Shown one piece after another: positions 1-7,018 of a stretch of DNA of 13,947 bases. Positions within the stretch are counted from its first letter, which is position 1. Each line of letters begins with the position of its first letter. Under the pieces are notes generated by a model. That model was not told where the DNA came from. It did not search any database and saw only the letters and a list, made by a program, of their open reading frames with translations. A program made the position numbers and the translations under genes. This stretch comes from an uncultured Brevundimonas sp. (GTDB taxonomy: Bacteria > Pseudomonadota > Alphaproteobacteria > Caulobacterales > Caulobacteraceae): assembly GCA_946885435.1 (NCBI GenBank), contig CAMPGL010000038.1, positions 1-13,947 of the forward strand. The letters are read 5' to 3'.

Positions 1-48
1 GGCTTCGGCGGTGGCGCCGCCGCCGCCGCCGCCGCCACCGCCGAAGCC
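1..48. repeat. Perfect 16-bp inverted repeat around a GCC-triplet tract
   Basis: Bases 1-16 (GGCTTCGGCGGTGGCG) are the exact reverse complement of bases 33-48. The 16-base centre is a run of CGC/GCC triplets. The structure lies inside the lipoprotein reading frame and encodes its polyglycine linker. It could fold into a hairpin in DNA or mRNA, or be a site of slippage or length variation. The arms may extend beyond the window edge, which cannot be seen. Confidence 0.75.
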
Positions 49-150
49 GCCCTCACCGGGCGACGCGACTTCGGAGGAGCCGCAGGCGGCCAGAAGCATG
101 GCGGCCGCACCGGCCATAAGGGTCGCTTTGGTTCGAGAGGCGCTGAACAT
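1..150 (-). CDS. N-terminus of a glycine-rich lipoprotein, cut by the window edge
   Basis: This frame is open from an ATG at 150 to base 1, giving 50 residues; the rest lies outside the window. The start is preceded by GGAG about eight bases upstream. Residues 1-22 form a signal peptide with positive charge (R6, K8), a hydrophobic core and a lipobox LAAC, with Cys23 as the lipidation site. The sequence then reads GSSEVASPGEGGF followed by nine consecutive glycines and ATAEA. It is therefore expected to be a lipoprotein tethered by a flexible Gly linker; residue +2 is Gly, not Asp, which favours the outer membrane by the E. coli rule. From memory, some Caulobacterales and sphingomonad lipoproteins carry a similar SPG-Gly linker before a larger extracellular domain, but nothing here identifies that domain. 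Function unknown. Confidence 0.8.
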   Translation of the reverse strand, partial: MFSASRTKATLMAGAAAMLLAACGSSEVASPGEGGFGGGGGGGGGATAEA

Positions 151-498
151 GAGGATCTCCACAGCAGGGCTGGAGCACGAACCGCCGCCCCCGCTTTGCG
201 AGATGCCGACTGCGAACTGCCCACCTGCGGTGCCCTTTAGTGGCCTCGGGTGACAGCCTTGTGCAGAATTGTCGAAGAAGAGCGACACACAGACGCCGAC
301 GAACTGTCACACTGCTGGGCTCGCGCATGCAGATGCGGGCTCCAGCTGAGATCATGAAGATCGTCTGTATACCGATTAACGGATCATACGCCTCCGAATT
401 CTGGCGTCGTCGTCATTCTGCGACGAAACCGTCATATTTTCTTTACATGGGGGCCTTGAAAGCGCAATCTAGGCCTCGGCTTCTTGGAGGAGACCGAC
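151..498. other. Non-coding divergent upstream region, 348 bp
   Basis: This region separates the minus-strand lipoprotein from the plus-strand small secreted protein, so it should carry promoters for both. It is visibly richer in A and T than its surroundings from about 340 to 450 (for example CATATTTTCTTTACATG near 433-449). I found no convincing -35/-10 pair: TTTACA at 442-447 is a possible -35, but nothing good follows at the right distance. Open frames crossing the region have no ribosome binding site, and their translations look like Arg/Pro-rich shadows. Confidence 0.5.
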
Positions 499-789
499 AT
501 GCGCCTGCTTCTGATTCCCGTCTTCACCCTGGGCCTGCTCGCGCCGGCCGCCGCCCTGGCCGATCAGCCCCGGCGCCAACCCGAGGTGCAGCGGGTCCTA
601 TACGTCTGCGACACCGCGCCCGAGACACGCCGCGCCTTCCAGCGAGAGCACGGCCAGGTCATCTACATGAGCGCCGAGGAGGTTCTCGCCGCAGAGGCCA
701 CCTCCACCCGGTGGACCGCCCCCCGGTGCATTTCCCCCATGGAGGCCCGTCGCCTGGCCGAACTCCGATCGGCCCGCGCCAGCCGGTAG
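499..789 (+). CDS. Small secreted protein, 96 aa, unknown function
   Basis: The ATG at 499 is preceded by GGAGGAG with about six bases of spacing, a strong Shine-Dalgarno site. An in-frame TTG at 484 lies within that site's upstream side and is less likely to be the start. Residues 1-21 form a clear Sec signal peptide ending ALA, leaving a mature protein of about 75 residues. The mature part has two cysteines (C37 in VLYVCDTA and C77 in APRCISP) that could form one disulfide, a charged helical stretch (about 41-66), and a basic helical C-terminus (MEARRLAELRSARASR). There is no transmembrane segment after the signal. I do not recognise the family. It is followed after 100 bp by the DPP IV-type gene on the same strand, with a hairpin between them, so co-transcription is uncertain. 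Confidence 0.75.
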   Translation: MRLLLIPVFTLGLLAPAAALADQPRRQPEVQRVLYVCDTAPETRRAFQREHGQVIYMSAEEVLAAEATSTRWTAPRCISPMEARRLAELRSARASR

Positions 790-814
790 CGGGACAGGAG
801 AGTTGTCTTCACGA

Positions 815-837
815 CCGCGCGAGTTCTCCCCGCGCGG
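815..837 (+). other. GC-rich hairpin between the small secreted gene and the DPP IV gene
   Basis: CCGCGCG at 815-821 pairs perfectly with CGCGCGG at 831-837 around a 9-base loop, 25 bases after the stop codon of the small gene. There is no run of T after it, only CCTTTGC further on. It may be a weak terminator or attenuator rather than a full rho-independent terminator. Confidence 0.3.
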
Positions 838-889
838 CCGGCGACCTTTGCTAGTGACGTCGCCGCGGGCCACCGCTAGCGTCGCCGCC

Positions 890-3106
890 ATGCGAACTCT
901 TTCCCTTTCCGTGGCCGCGGCCGCACTCCTCGCCCTCTCCTCGCCCGTCCTGGCGCAGGAAGTTCTGACGCCCGAGCGCGTGTTCTCCGATCCGTCGCTG
1001 AACGGGCCGGTGGCTCGGGGGGTGACCCTGTCGCCGGATGGGGAGCTGGTGGCCTTTCTGAGGTCGCGTGAGGACGATGTGGATGTGCTCGATCTGTGGG
1101 CCGCCCCGGTGGCGGGCGGAGAGCCGTTCCGGCTGGTGGATTCGCGGGCGCTGGTTCCGGACGCGGGCGAGCTGTCGGAGGCGGAGCGGGCTCGGCGCGA
1201 GCGGGCGCGGATCAGCCAACGCGGGGTGGTCGAATATTCGTGGGACGACGAGGGGCGGTTCATCCTGGCGCCGCTGGAGGGCGACCTGTTCCTGGCCAAT
1301 CGGGCCGACGGCTCGGTCCGGCGGCTGACCGAGACCGAGGCCGACGAGATCGACGCCAAGGTCTCGCCGATGGGCAATTTCGTCAGCTTCGTGCGCGACC
1401 AGGACCTGGTGATCCTCAGCCTGTCCGATGGCCGCGAGACGCCGATCACCACCGACGGCGAGGGCGCCATCACCTGGGCCACGGCCGAGTTCATCGCCCA
1501 GGAGGAGATGGGCCGGAACACCGGCTACTGGTGGAGCCCGGACGAACGCTTCATCGCCATGACCCGCGTGGACGAGACCGGCGTGGACATCATCCCGCGC
1601 CTGGACATCTCGGGCGAAGGCGCCACCACGATCGAGCAGCGTTATCCCCGGGCCGGGCGGCCGAACGCCGTGGTGCAGGTATGGGTGCATGACCGCCAGA
1701 CGGGCCAGCGCCGGCAGGTCGACCTGGGCTCGAACACCGACATCTATGTGCCGCGGGTGGACTGGTCGGCGGACGGTTCGACCCTCTATGTCCAGCGCCA
1801 GTCGCGCGACCAGCGGACGCTGGAGATCCTGGCGGTCGATCCCGCGACGGGCTCCGGCCAGGTCATCCTGACAGAGACGTCGGACCACTGGGTGGACCTG
1901 ACCGACGACTTCAAGCCGCTGGAGGACGGCGGCTTCCTGTGGACCTCGGACCGCGACGGCAACCGGCACATCTATCGGTACGACCGGGACGCCCGGCTGG
2001 TGCGCCAGGTGACCGCCGGCGACTGGCCGGTGCGCGGCATTCAGCACGTCGATGAGGAGGCCGGCCTCGTCTACTTCATGGCTTCGACCGAGACGCCGGT
2101 CGAGCAGCACCTCTACGTCACCTCCATGACGCAGGCGGGCGCCCCGGTCAGGCAGTTGACCGGTGGCGACGGCTGGTGGACGGCGGACGTGGGCGAGGGC
2201 GGGACCTTCGTCGGCACCTATTCCGATCCGGCCACCCCGCCCCAGACCGCGCTCTATTCCGCCGAGGGCGAACGCCTGCGCTGGATCGAGGAGAACCGGC
2301 TCGACGGGGACCATCCCTATGCGCCGTATCTGGCCCGGCACACGGTCCCGACGTTTGGAACCATCCGGGCGGCGGACGGGTCGGAGCTGGCCTATCAGGT
2401 CCTGACCCCGCCCGACTTCGATCCCTCCCGGCGCTATCCCGCCATCATCGAGGTCTACGGTGGGCCAGGGGTACAGCGGGTCATGCGCAACTGGCAGGCG
2501 CTGTCCTCGCGGCTCTACCTGGAGGCGGGCTATGTCGTCTTCCGGCTGGACAATCGAGGCTCGTCGAACCGGTCGGCGGACTTCCAGACGGCGCTGGATC
2601 GCAACCTGGGGACCGTCGAGGTCGAGGACCAGCTGACCGGCCTGCAGTGGCTGCGCGGCCAGCCCTATGTCGATCCGGCGCGGGTCGGGGTGACGGGCTG
2701 GAGCTACGGCGGCTTCATGGTCCTGATGATGATGACCGACCCGCGGTTCGACCTTCAGGCCGGCGCCTCGGGGGCCCCGCCGACGGAATGGGGCCTGTAC
2801 GACACCCACTACACCGAGCGGTACATGGGCACGCCGGCGGACAACGCGGCCGGCTATGCGGCCTCGGACGTCATCTCGCGGCTCGACCAGCTGGAAGGCC
2901 GGCTGATGATCATGCACGGCATGGCCGACGACAACGTCATCTTCGAGAACGCCACCCGGGTCATCAACGCGCTCCAGGAACGCAGCATCCCGTTCGACAT
3001 GATGCTCTATCCGGGCCAGCGGCACGGTGTGCGCGGCAATCCGCGCATGCTGCACCAGTGGCGGACCTATCTGGAGTTCTTCGGGCGCGAGCTGGACGGG
3101 GAATAG
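890..3106 (+). CDS. DPP IV-type dipeptidyl peptidase (S9 family), exported
   Basis: This 738-aa protein has the length and layout of bacterial dipeptidyl peptidase IV, a serine peptidase that removes X-Pro or X-Ala dipeptides from peptide N-termini. Residues 1-22 are a signal peptide ending VLA, so it acts in the periplasm or outside. A beta-propeller spans about 25-480. It contains the Glu pair E205-E206 in AEFIAQEEM, which in DPP IV enzymes binds the substrate N-terminus. The alpha/beta hydrolase domain follows (about 490-738), with GGPG at 524-527, DNRGSSNR at 554-561, nucleophile Ser605 in GWSYGG, Asp680 in GMADDNV and His712 in RHG, so the triad is complete. I chose the ATG at 890 because it starts the signal peptide. 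It has no clear ribosome binding site; an in-frame TTG at 803 would add 29 Arg-rich residues and hide the signal. The amidase gene follows five bases after the stop. Confidence 0.95.
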   Translation: MRTLSLSVAAAALLALSSPVLAQEVLTPERVFSDPSLNGPVARGVTLSPDGELVAFLRSREDDVDVLDLWAAPVAGGEPFRLVDSRALVPDAGELSEAERARRERARISQRGVVEYSWDDEGRFILAPLEGDLFLANRADGSVRRLTETEADEIDAKVSPMGNFVSFVRDQDLVILSLSDGRETPITTDGEGAITWATAEFIAQEEMGRNTGYWWSPDERFIAMTRVDETGVDIIPRLDISGEGATTIEQRYPRAGRPNAVVQVWVHDRQTGQRRQVDLGSNTDIYVPRVDWSADGSTLYVQRQSRDQRTLEILAVDPATGSGQVILTETSDHWVDLTDDFKPLEDGGFLWTSDRDGNRHIYRYDRDARLVRQVTAGDWPVRGIQHVDEEAGLVYFMASTETPVEQHLYVTSMTQAGAPVRQLTGGDGWWTADVGEGGTFVGTYSDPATPPQTALYSAEGERLRWIEENRLDGDHPYAPYLARHTVPTFGTIRAADGSELAYQVLTPPDFDPSRRYPAIIEVYGGPGVQRVMRNWQALSSRLYLEAGYVVFRLDNRGSSNRSADFQTALDRNLGTVEVEDQLTGLQWLRGQPYVDPARVGVTGWSYGGFMVLMMMTDPRFDLQAGASGAPPTEWGLYDTHYTERYMGTPADNAAGYAASDVISRLDQLEGRLMIMHGMADDNVIFENATRVINALQERSIPFDMMLYPGQRHGVRGNPRMLHQWRTYLEFFGRELDGE

Positions 3107-3110
3107 ATCG

Positions 3111-4634
3111 ATGCGAAGCGCAGTCCTTCTCGCGGCGCTGACGCTCGCCGGATGCGCGGCGACCGCCCCCGCGCCGGCGCAGCCGTCCGTCCCGGTCGCG
3201 GCCACGCCCGCCGTCTGCGAGCCGGGCCACTGGACGATCGCGGACTACGCCGCCGGGCGTCAGGGCCCCTGCGACGGCTCGGGCATCGAGGAACAGGTCA
3301 ATGCGGTCCTGTCCTGGAACACCGACGCCTGGGACGGCCCCTTCACGGGCGGGACCGGCCTGCTCGCCGGCGTGCCGATCCTGATCAAGGACAACATCGA
3401 GACGCGCGAGCTGCCGACGACGGCCGGGTCGCTGGCGCTCGTGGACAACTTCACCGAGCGAGACGCGCCGCTGGTGGCGCGCCTGAGGGCGGCCGGCGCC
3501 ATCATCCTGGGCAAGGCCAACCTGTCGGAATGGGCGAACATCCGCTCGCCGGAATCCAGCTCGGGCTGGAGCGCGGTGGGCGGCCTGACGCGCAATCCGC
3601 ACACCCTGGCCCAGTCGGCCTGCGGCTCGTCGTCGGGCAGCGCGGCGGCGGTGGCGGCGGGGCTGGCGCCGGCGGCGATCGGGACCGAGACCGACGGCTC
3701 CATCACCTGCCCCGCGGCGATGAACGGCATCGTCGGCTTCAAGCCGACCGTGGGCCTGGTCAGTCGGACGCACATCGTGCCCATCTCCGAGAGCCAGGAC
3801 ACGGCCGGGCCCATGACCCTGACGGTCGAGGACGCCGCGATTCTGCTGACGGTCATGGCGGGCAGCGACCCGCTCGACCCGCGCACGGCCGAGGCCGACG
3901 CGCGCCGGGTGGACTATCGCGCGGCGCTGGATGCCGACAGCCTGCGCGGCGCACGCATCGGCGTGGCGCGGTTCCTGATGGGCTATTCCGAAGGAACGGA
4001 CGCCGTCTTCGAACAGCGGCTGCAGGACCTGCGCGACGCCGGCGTCGTCTTGGTGGACATCACCGAGGGGCCGGACCGGGCCGCCATCGGCCAGGCCGAG
4101 TTCGCCGTGCTGATGACCGAGTTGCGCGTCGGCATGAACGCCTATCTGGCCACGACCGACCCGGCCGAGGTGCCGAGCCGGACCCTGGCCGACCTGATCG
4201 CCTTCAACCGCGCCGAGCCGCGCGAGCTGGAGCACTTCGGCCAGGAGTTCTTCGAACTGGCGGAGGCGACCCAGGGGCTGGACGACCCGGCCTACCTTGA
4301 GGCGCGCGCCAACTCCCTGCGCATGGCGGGACCGGAAGGCATAGACCGGCTGCTGGCCGAGCACGACGTCGAGATCCTGATCGCGCCCACGACCGGCCCG
4401 GCCTGGGAGATCACCCTGGGCGAAGGCGACACCTTCTCCGGCTCGGCGTCACAGCTGCCGGCGGTGGCGGGCTATCCGCACCTGACGGTGCCCATGGGCT
4501 TCGTCGGCGACCTGCCGGTCGGCATGAGCTTCATCGGACCGGCCTGGTCGGACGCGCGGGTGCTGAGCCTCGGCTACGCCTTCGAGCAGCGGACCCAGGC
4601 CCGGCGTCCGCCGAGGTTCCTGGCGGGCGGCTGA
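3111..4634 (+). CDS. Peptide-amidase-like amidase signature enzyme, lipoprotein
   Basis: This 507-aa protein belongs to the amidase signature family of amide hydrolases. The Ser-cisSer-Lys triad is visible: Lys93 in LIKDN, cis-Ser173 in CGSSSGS and nucleophile Ser197 in GTETDGSI. The stretch after the nucleophile (CPAAMNGIVGFKPTVGLVSR, then PISESQDTAGPM) resembles peptide amidase, which removes the C-terminal amide from peptides, more than GatA. GatA is also unlikely because the protein is exported. The N-terminus is a lipoprotein signal with lipobox LAGC (Cys15), followed by an Ala/Pro linker to about residue 35, so the enzyme should be membrane-tethered on the periplasmic side. The ATG at 3111 gives this signal; an in-frame upstream extension inside the DPP IV gene would hide it. 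Five bases separate it from that gene, indicating one operon. The substrate is inferred, not shown. Confidence 0.9.
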   Translation: MRSAVLLAALTLAGCAATAPAPAQPSVPVAATPAVCEPGHWTIADYAAGRQGPCDGSGIEEQVNAVLSWNTDAWDGPFTGGTGLLAGVPILIKDNIETRELPTTAGSLALVDNFTERDAPLVARLRAAGAIILGKANLSEWANIRSPESSSGWSAVGGLTRNPHTLAQSACGSSSGSAAAVAAGLAPAAIGTETDGSITCPAAMNGIVGFKPTVGLVSRTHIVPISESQDTAGPMTLTVEDAAILLTVMAGSDPLDPRTAEADARRVDYRAALDADSLRGARIGVARFLMGYSEGTDAVFEQRLQDLRDAGVVLVDITEGPDRAAIGQAEFAVLMTELRVGMNAYLATTDPAEVPSRTLADLIAFNRAEPRELEHFGQEFFELAEATQGLDDPAYLEARANSLRMAGPEGIDRLLAEHDVEILIAPTTGPAWEITLGEGDTFSGSASQLPAVAGYPHLTVPMGFVGDLPVGMSFIGPAWSDARVLSLGYAFEQRTQARRPPRFLAGG

Positions 4635-4651
4635 CGGAACCTCGGCCGCCA

Positions 4652-4666
4652 GGCGCCGTTAGCGCC
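4652..4666 (+). other. Short hairpin between the amidase and SemiSWEET genes
   Basis: GGCGC at 4652-4656 pairs with GCGCC at 4662-4666 around the loop CGTTA. The stem is only five pairs and no T run follows, so termination is unlikely; it could attenuate read-through into the next gene. Confidence 0.2.
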
Positions 4667-4689
4667 CGACAGCCCGCACGGACCCCGTC

Positions 4690-4965
4690 TTGCCCGAGAT
4701 CAGCCCCCTCATCGTCAACGCCGTCGGTGTGGCCGCCGCAGTGACGTCCGTCTCCAGCTTCGCGCCCCAGATCGTGAAGATCATCAAGGAGAAGGACGCC
4801 AGCTCGGTCAGCCTGAAGACCTACGCCCTCACGGTCACGACCTTCACCCTCTGGTCGATCTACGGAGTCATGTCGGGCGCCTGGCCCGTGACGCTCGCCA
4901 ATACATGCGCGCTGGGCATGTCGGCGACCGTGCTGGCGCTGAAGTGGCGGTACGGCAGGACCTGA
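4690..4965 (+). CDS. SemiSWEET-type sugar transporter half (PQ-loop family)
   Basis: This 91-aa hydrophobic protein fits the bacterial SemiSWEET family: three transmembrane helices that dimerise to form a facilitated transporter, mostly for sugars. Helix 1 covers about 7-27 and ends in the PQ motif (P26-Q27 in FAPQIVKI). A polar connector KEKDASSVSLKTY leads to helix 2 (about 45-63, with LWSIYGVMSG), and helix 3 follows (about 66-86, starting PVTLAN, with N71 at the family's conserved Asn). The length is normal. The only in-frame start before helix 1 appears to be TTG at 4690, since a stop lies at 4660-4662; no ribosome binding site is visible. The gene is 55 bases after the amidase on the same strand, but its role there is unclear, as other PQ-loop proteins carry non-sugar substrates. 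Confidence 0.85.
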   Translation: MPEISPLIVNAVGVAAAVTSVSSFAPQIVKIIKEKDASSVSLKTYALTVTTFTLWSIYGVMSGAWPVTLANTCALGMSATVLALKWRYGRT

Positions 4966-4966
4966 C

Positions 4967-4989
4967 CCTTCTCCCCTTGCGGGAGAAGG
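4967..4989 (+). terminator. Hairpin after SemiSWEET, left arm of the large repeat
   Basis: A 9-bp stem (4967-4975 with 4981-4989) with the 5-base loop CTTGC starts one base after the SemiSWEET stop codon. No T run follows, so it is better viewed as a 3' end processing or stabilising hairpin, or a weak terminator. Confidence 0.4.
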
Positions 4990-5106
4990 TGACCGAGCGC
5001 AGCGAGGTCGGATGAGGGGTCGCGCGGACCTTTCAGTCCCCGTGCGGCGGCGAAGGTCGAGCGGACGGGCCGGCGAGACCCCTCATCCGTCGGCCTTCGG
5101 TCGCCA

Positions 5107-5129
5107 CCTTCTCCCGCAAGGGGAGAAGG
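5107..5129 (-). terminator. Hairpin after sppA, right arm of the large repeat
   Basis: The mirror-image 9-bp stem (5107-5115 with 5121-5129) lies six bases past the sppA stop codon on the minus strand. As with the left arm, the stem is good but no T run follows. Confidence 0.4.
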
Positions 5130-5135
5130 GACCCT

Positions 5136-6917
5136 CTAGCTGATCGGCTCGTCCGCCAGCACCGCGGCACCTTCACTGCGGGCGCGTTCGGCGCGGACGC
5201 GCGACGCCAGGGCCTGGACTTCCGGATCGCGGGCGATGGCGCCCAGGGTGATCAGGGCCTCCGCCGCCTCGGTCCCGCCGGAGAAGGCGCGGGCCAGTTC
5301 TTCCCAGGGCGAACGCTGGGCCGGGAAGCGGCGCAGCTGGATGTCCTCGTCCTCGCCGATTTCGGCCAGGACGCGAGCGCGGTTCACCGCCTCGTGGAAG
5401 CCGCCGAGCTCATCAACCAGCCCGAGCTGGCGGGCCTGGGCGCCGGTCCAGACCCGGCCGCGGGCGATCTCGCGCACCCGCTCTTCCGGCAGGTCGCGCC
5501 CGCGGACCACGCGCGCGATGAACTCGTTGTAGATGCCGTCCATCCAGCCGGCGAACGCCGCACGGTCGGTCTCGCTGAAGGGCTCGTTGATGTCGAAGGC
5601 GTCGGCGTAGTCGCCGCCGACCGACAGGCCGCGCACGTCGATGCCGAAGCGGCCCAGGGCCTCGGCCAGAACGAACTTGCCGCCAAACACGCCGATCGAG
5701 CCCGTCAGGGTCGTCGGCTGGGCCACGATGTGGGAGGCCTCCGACGAGATCCAGTAGCCGCCCGAAGCCGCATAGGCCCCCATGGAGACCACGACCGGCT
5801 TGCCCGCGGCGATAGCGGCGCGCACGGCGGCCAGGATCTGTTCGGACGCCACATCCGAGCCGCCCGGCGAGGAGACGCGGAAGACGATGGCGCGCACGCT
5901 GTCGTCCTCGATGGCGTCATAGATGGCCTCGGCGACGTCGTCTGAATAGATGGTCGAGCCCGAACCGAAGGGGCTGGCCTGGCTATGGCCGGTGACGATG
6001 GCCCCCTCCCCGCCTACGACGGCGATGACGGCGCCACGGCCCGGACGCGGCGTGTGCGAGGCGTAGTCTGCGAAGTCCACGATCTCGGCGTTCTCGCCGG
6101 CGCGGGTCAGGGCGTGACGCTCGGCCTCCTCGACCTGGCCCAGGCGGTCAACCAGGCCCCGCTCGACGGCGACCTGACCGGTGGCCGGTCCTTCCTCGAG
6201 GGCGGCCTGCAGCTCGGCGCGCTCCATCTCGCGGTCACGCGCGGCGTTGGCCACGGCGCTGGTGTAGACCGAGTTCATCCACGACAGCGTCGCCTCGCGG
6301 TGGGGCGCGGTGTAGTCGCTCTGCAGGAAGGGATTGGGCGCGTTCTTGTACTCGTAGCGCTGCTCGAACTGGGGGTTGATCCCGTACCGCTCGAAGGCCC
6401 GCGCGAAGAAGATCTCCTCCGTCGCCAGGCCGGCGGCCTGGAGCGAGGCGTTGCCCTGCAGCCAGAACTCGCTGGCCGAGGCGCCGATCATGTAGCTGGA
6501 GACGACCGCGCCGGCGGGCAGCATGCCCTGGCTGTGAGCGATCACCGGCTTGCCGGTCCGGCGGAAGCGGCGGATCGCCTGGCGGATTTCGTCCGCGGCG
6601 GCGGGGGTGATGCCCCCTTCCGGGAGACGCACGAACAGGGCGCGCACATTGTCGTCGTCCTCGGCGCGGTCCAGCGTCTCGACCACGCGCATCACCGACA
6701 GGCCGCCGTCGCTGAACAGGGCGAAGGGATTCTGCGGGTCCTGGTCGGTCACGCCCTGGCGCAGGTCGAGTTCGACCACGACCGGGCCGCTCGGGCCGTC
6801 CGAGCCGCCCTGCAGCACCGCCGAGGTCAGCCAGCCGGTGAACATCAGCAGCGGCAGGGCCATGAACAGGAGCAGGCCGACAAAGACCGCGGCGACGGTG
6901 ACGAAGAACTGTTTCAC
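5136..6917 (-). CDS. sppA: Signal peptide peptidase SppA, long (67K) form
   Basis: This 593-aa protein matches the double-domain SppA, a membrane-bound serine protease of family S49 that degrades leftover signal peptides at the periplasmic face of the inner membrane. Residues 5-33 form one N-terminal transmembrane helix. The N-terminal domain supplies the general base Lys191 (YEYKNAPNPF), and the C-terminal domain supplies the nucleophile Ser385 (AYAASGGYWIS), the Ser/Lys dyad arrangement of SppA. RVSSPGGS (347-354) and GSIGVFGGKF (406-415) are further family motifs. The start is GTG at 6917, placed directly before the hydrophobic helix; only a weak GGGGG precedes it. A sigma-73-like promoter lies just upstream, so it may be transcribed independently of the SIMPL gene 101 bp upstream. 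Length and key residues are normal. Confidence 0.95.
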   Translation of the reverse strand: MKQFFVTVAAVFVGLLLFMALPLLMFTGWLTSAVLQGGSDGPSGPVVVELDLRQGVTDQDPQNPFALFSDGGLSVMRVVETLDRAEDDDNVRALFVRLPEGGITPAAADEIRQAIRRFRRTGKPVIAHSQGMLPAGAVVSSYMIGASASEFWLQGNASLQAAGLATEEIFFARAFERYGINPQFEQRYEYKNAPNPFLQSDYTAPHREATLSWMNSVYTSAVANAARDREMERAELQAALEEGPATGQVAVERGLVDRLGQVEEAERHALTRAGENAEIVDFADYASHTPRPGRGAVIAVVGGEGAIVTGHSQASPFGSGSTIYSDDVAEAIYDAIEDDSVRAIVFRVSSPGGSDVASEQILAAVRAAIAAGKPVVVSMGAYAASGGYWISSEASHIVAQPTTLTGSIGVFGGKFVLAEALGRFGIDVRGLSVGGDYADAFDINEPFSETDRAAFAGWMDGIYNEFIARVVRGRDLPEERVREIARGRVWTGAQARQLGLVDELGGFHEAVNRARVLAEIGEDEDIQLRRFPAQRSPWEELARAFSGGTEAAEALITLGAIARDPEVQALASRVRAERARSEGAAVLADEPIS

Positions 6918-6967
6918 GGCGCAGAGGCCCCCGACTGGCCCCGTTGGATCGAGGCGTTCAGTCGGGA

Positions 6968-6994
6968 GCTATAGCTGCGACCCGTCACCGTCAA
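6968..6994 (-). promoter_or_regulatory. Sigma-73-like promoter of sppA
   Basis: Read on the minus strand, TTGACGG (6994-6988) is followed by 12 bases and GCTATAGC (6975-6968). This is close to the Caulobacter housekeeping consensus TTGACgS-N10-14-GCTANAWC, with one mismatch in the -10 box. Transcription would start near 6960, giving a leader of about 40 bases before the GTG. Confidence 0.6.
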
Positions 6995-7018
6995 ATGAAG
7001 ACGCCGTAAGGGGGAAGC

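Larger units (their letters stand above)
4966..5130. repeat. Large inverted repeat, two copies of a REP-like element, between convergent genes
   Basis: Bases 4966-4991 and 5105-5130 are perfect 26-bp reverse complements. Inside them, 5009-5021 (CGGATGAGGGGTC) and 5077-5089 are also perfect reverse complements, so each copy is about 55 bp with a divergent middle. Each outer arm is itself a hairpin: CCTTCTCCC, a 5-base loop, GGGAGAAGG. The element starts immediately after the SemiSWEET stop codon and ends five bases before the sppA stop codon. It very likely serves as a bidirectional terminator or mRNA 3' end stabiliser. The motif resembles dispersed intergenic palindromes that I recall from alphaproteobacterial genomes; copy number cannot be checked here. 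Confidence 0.85.

Noticed and set aside
53..355. 100-codon minus-strand frame near the left end
   Set aside because: It overlaps the lipoprotein N-terminus in another frame, lacks a ribosome binding site, and is Arg-rich without domain features.
240..854. 204-codon plus-strand frame over the small secreted gene
   Set aside because: Low-complexity Arg/Pro/Ala translation in another frame of a gene that has a strong ribosome binding site and a signal peptide.
851..3205. 784-codon open frame antisense to the DPP IV gene
   Set aside because: Its translation is rich in Arg, His, Pro and Gly and has no recognisable domain. Long antisense frames are common opposite GC-rich genes, and the sense strand has all catalytic motifs.
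4966..5130. Insertion sequence ends or a two-unit CRISPR
   Set aside because: The space between the arms is too short for a transposase gene, no target duplication was seen, and there are only two inverted copies rather than regular direct repeats.
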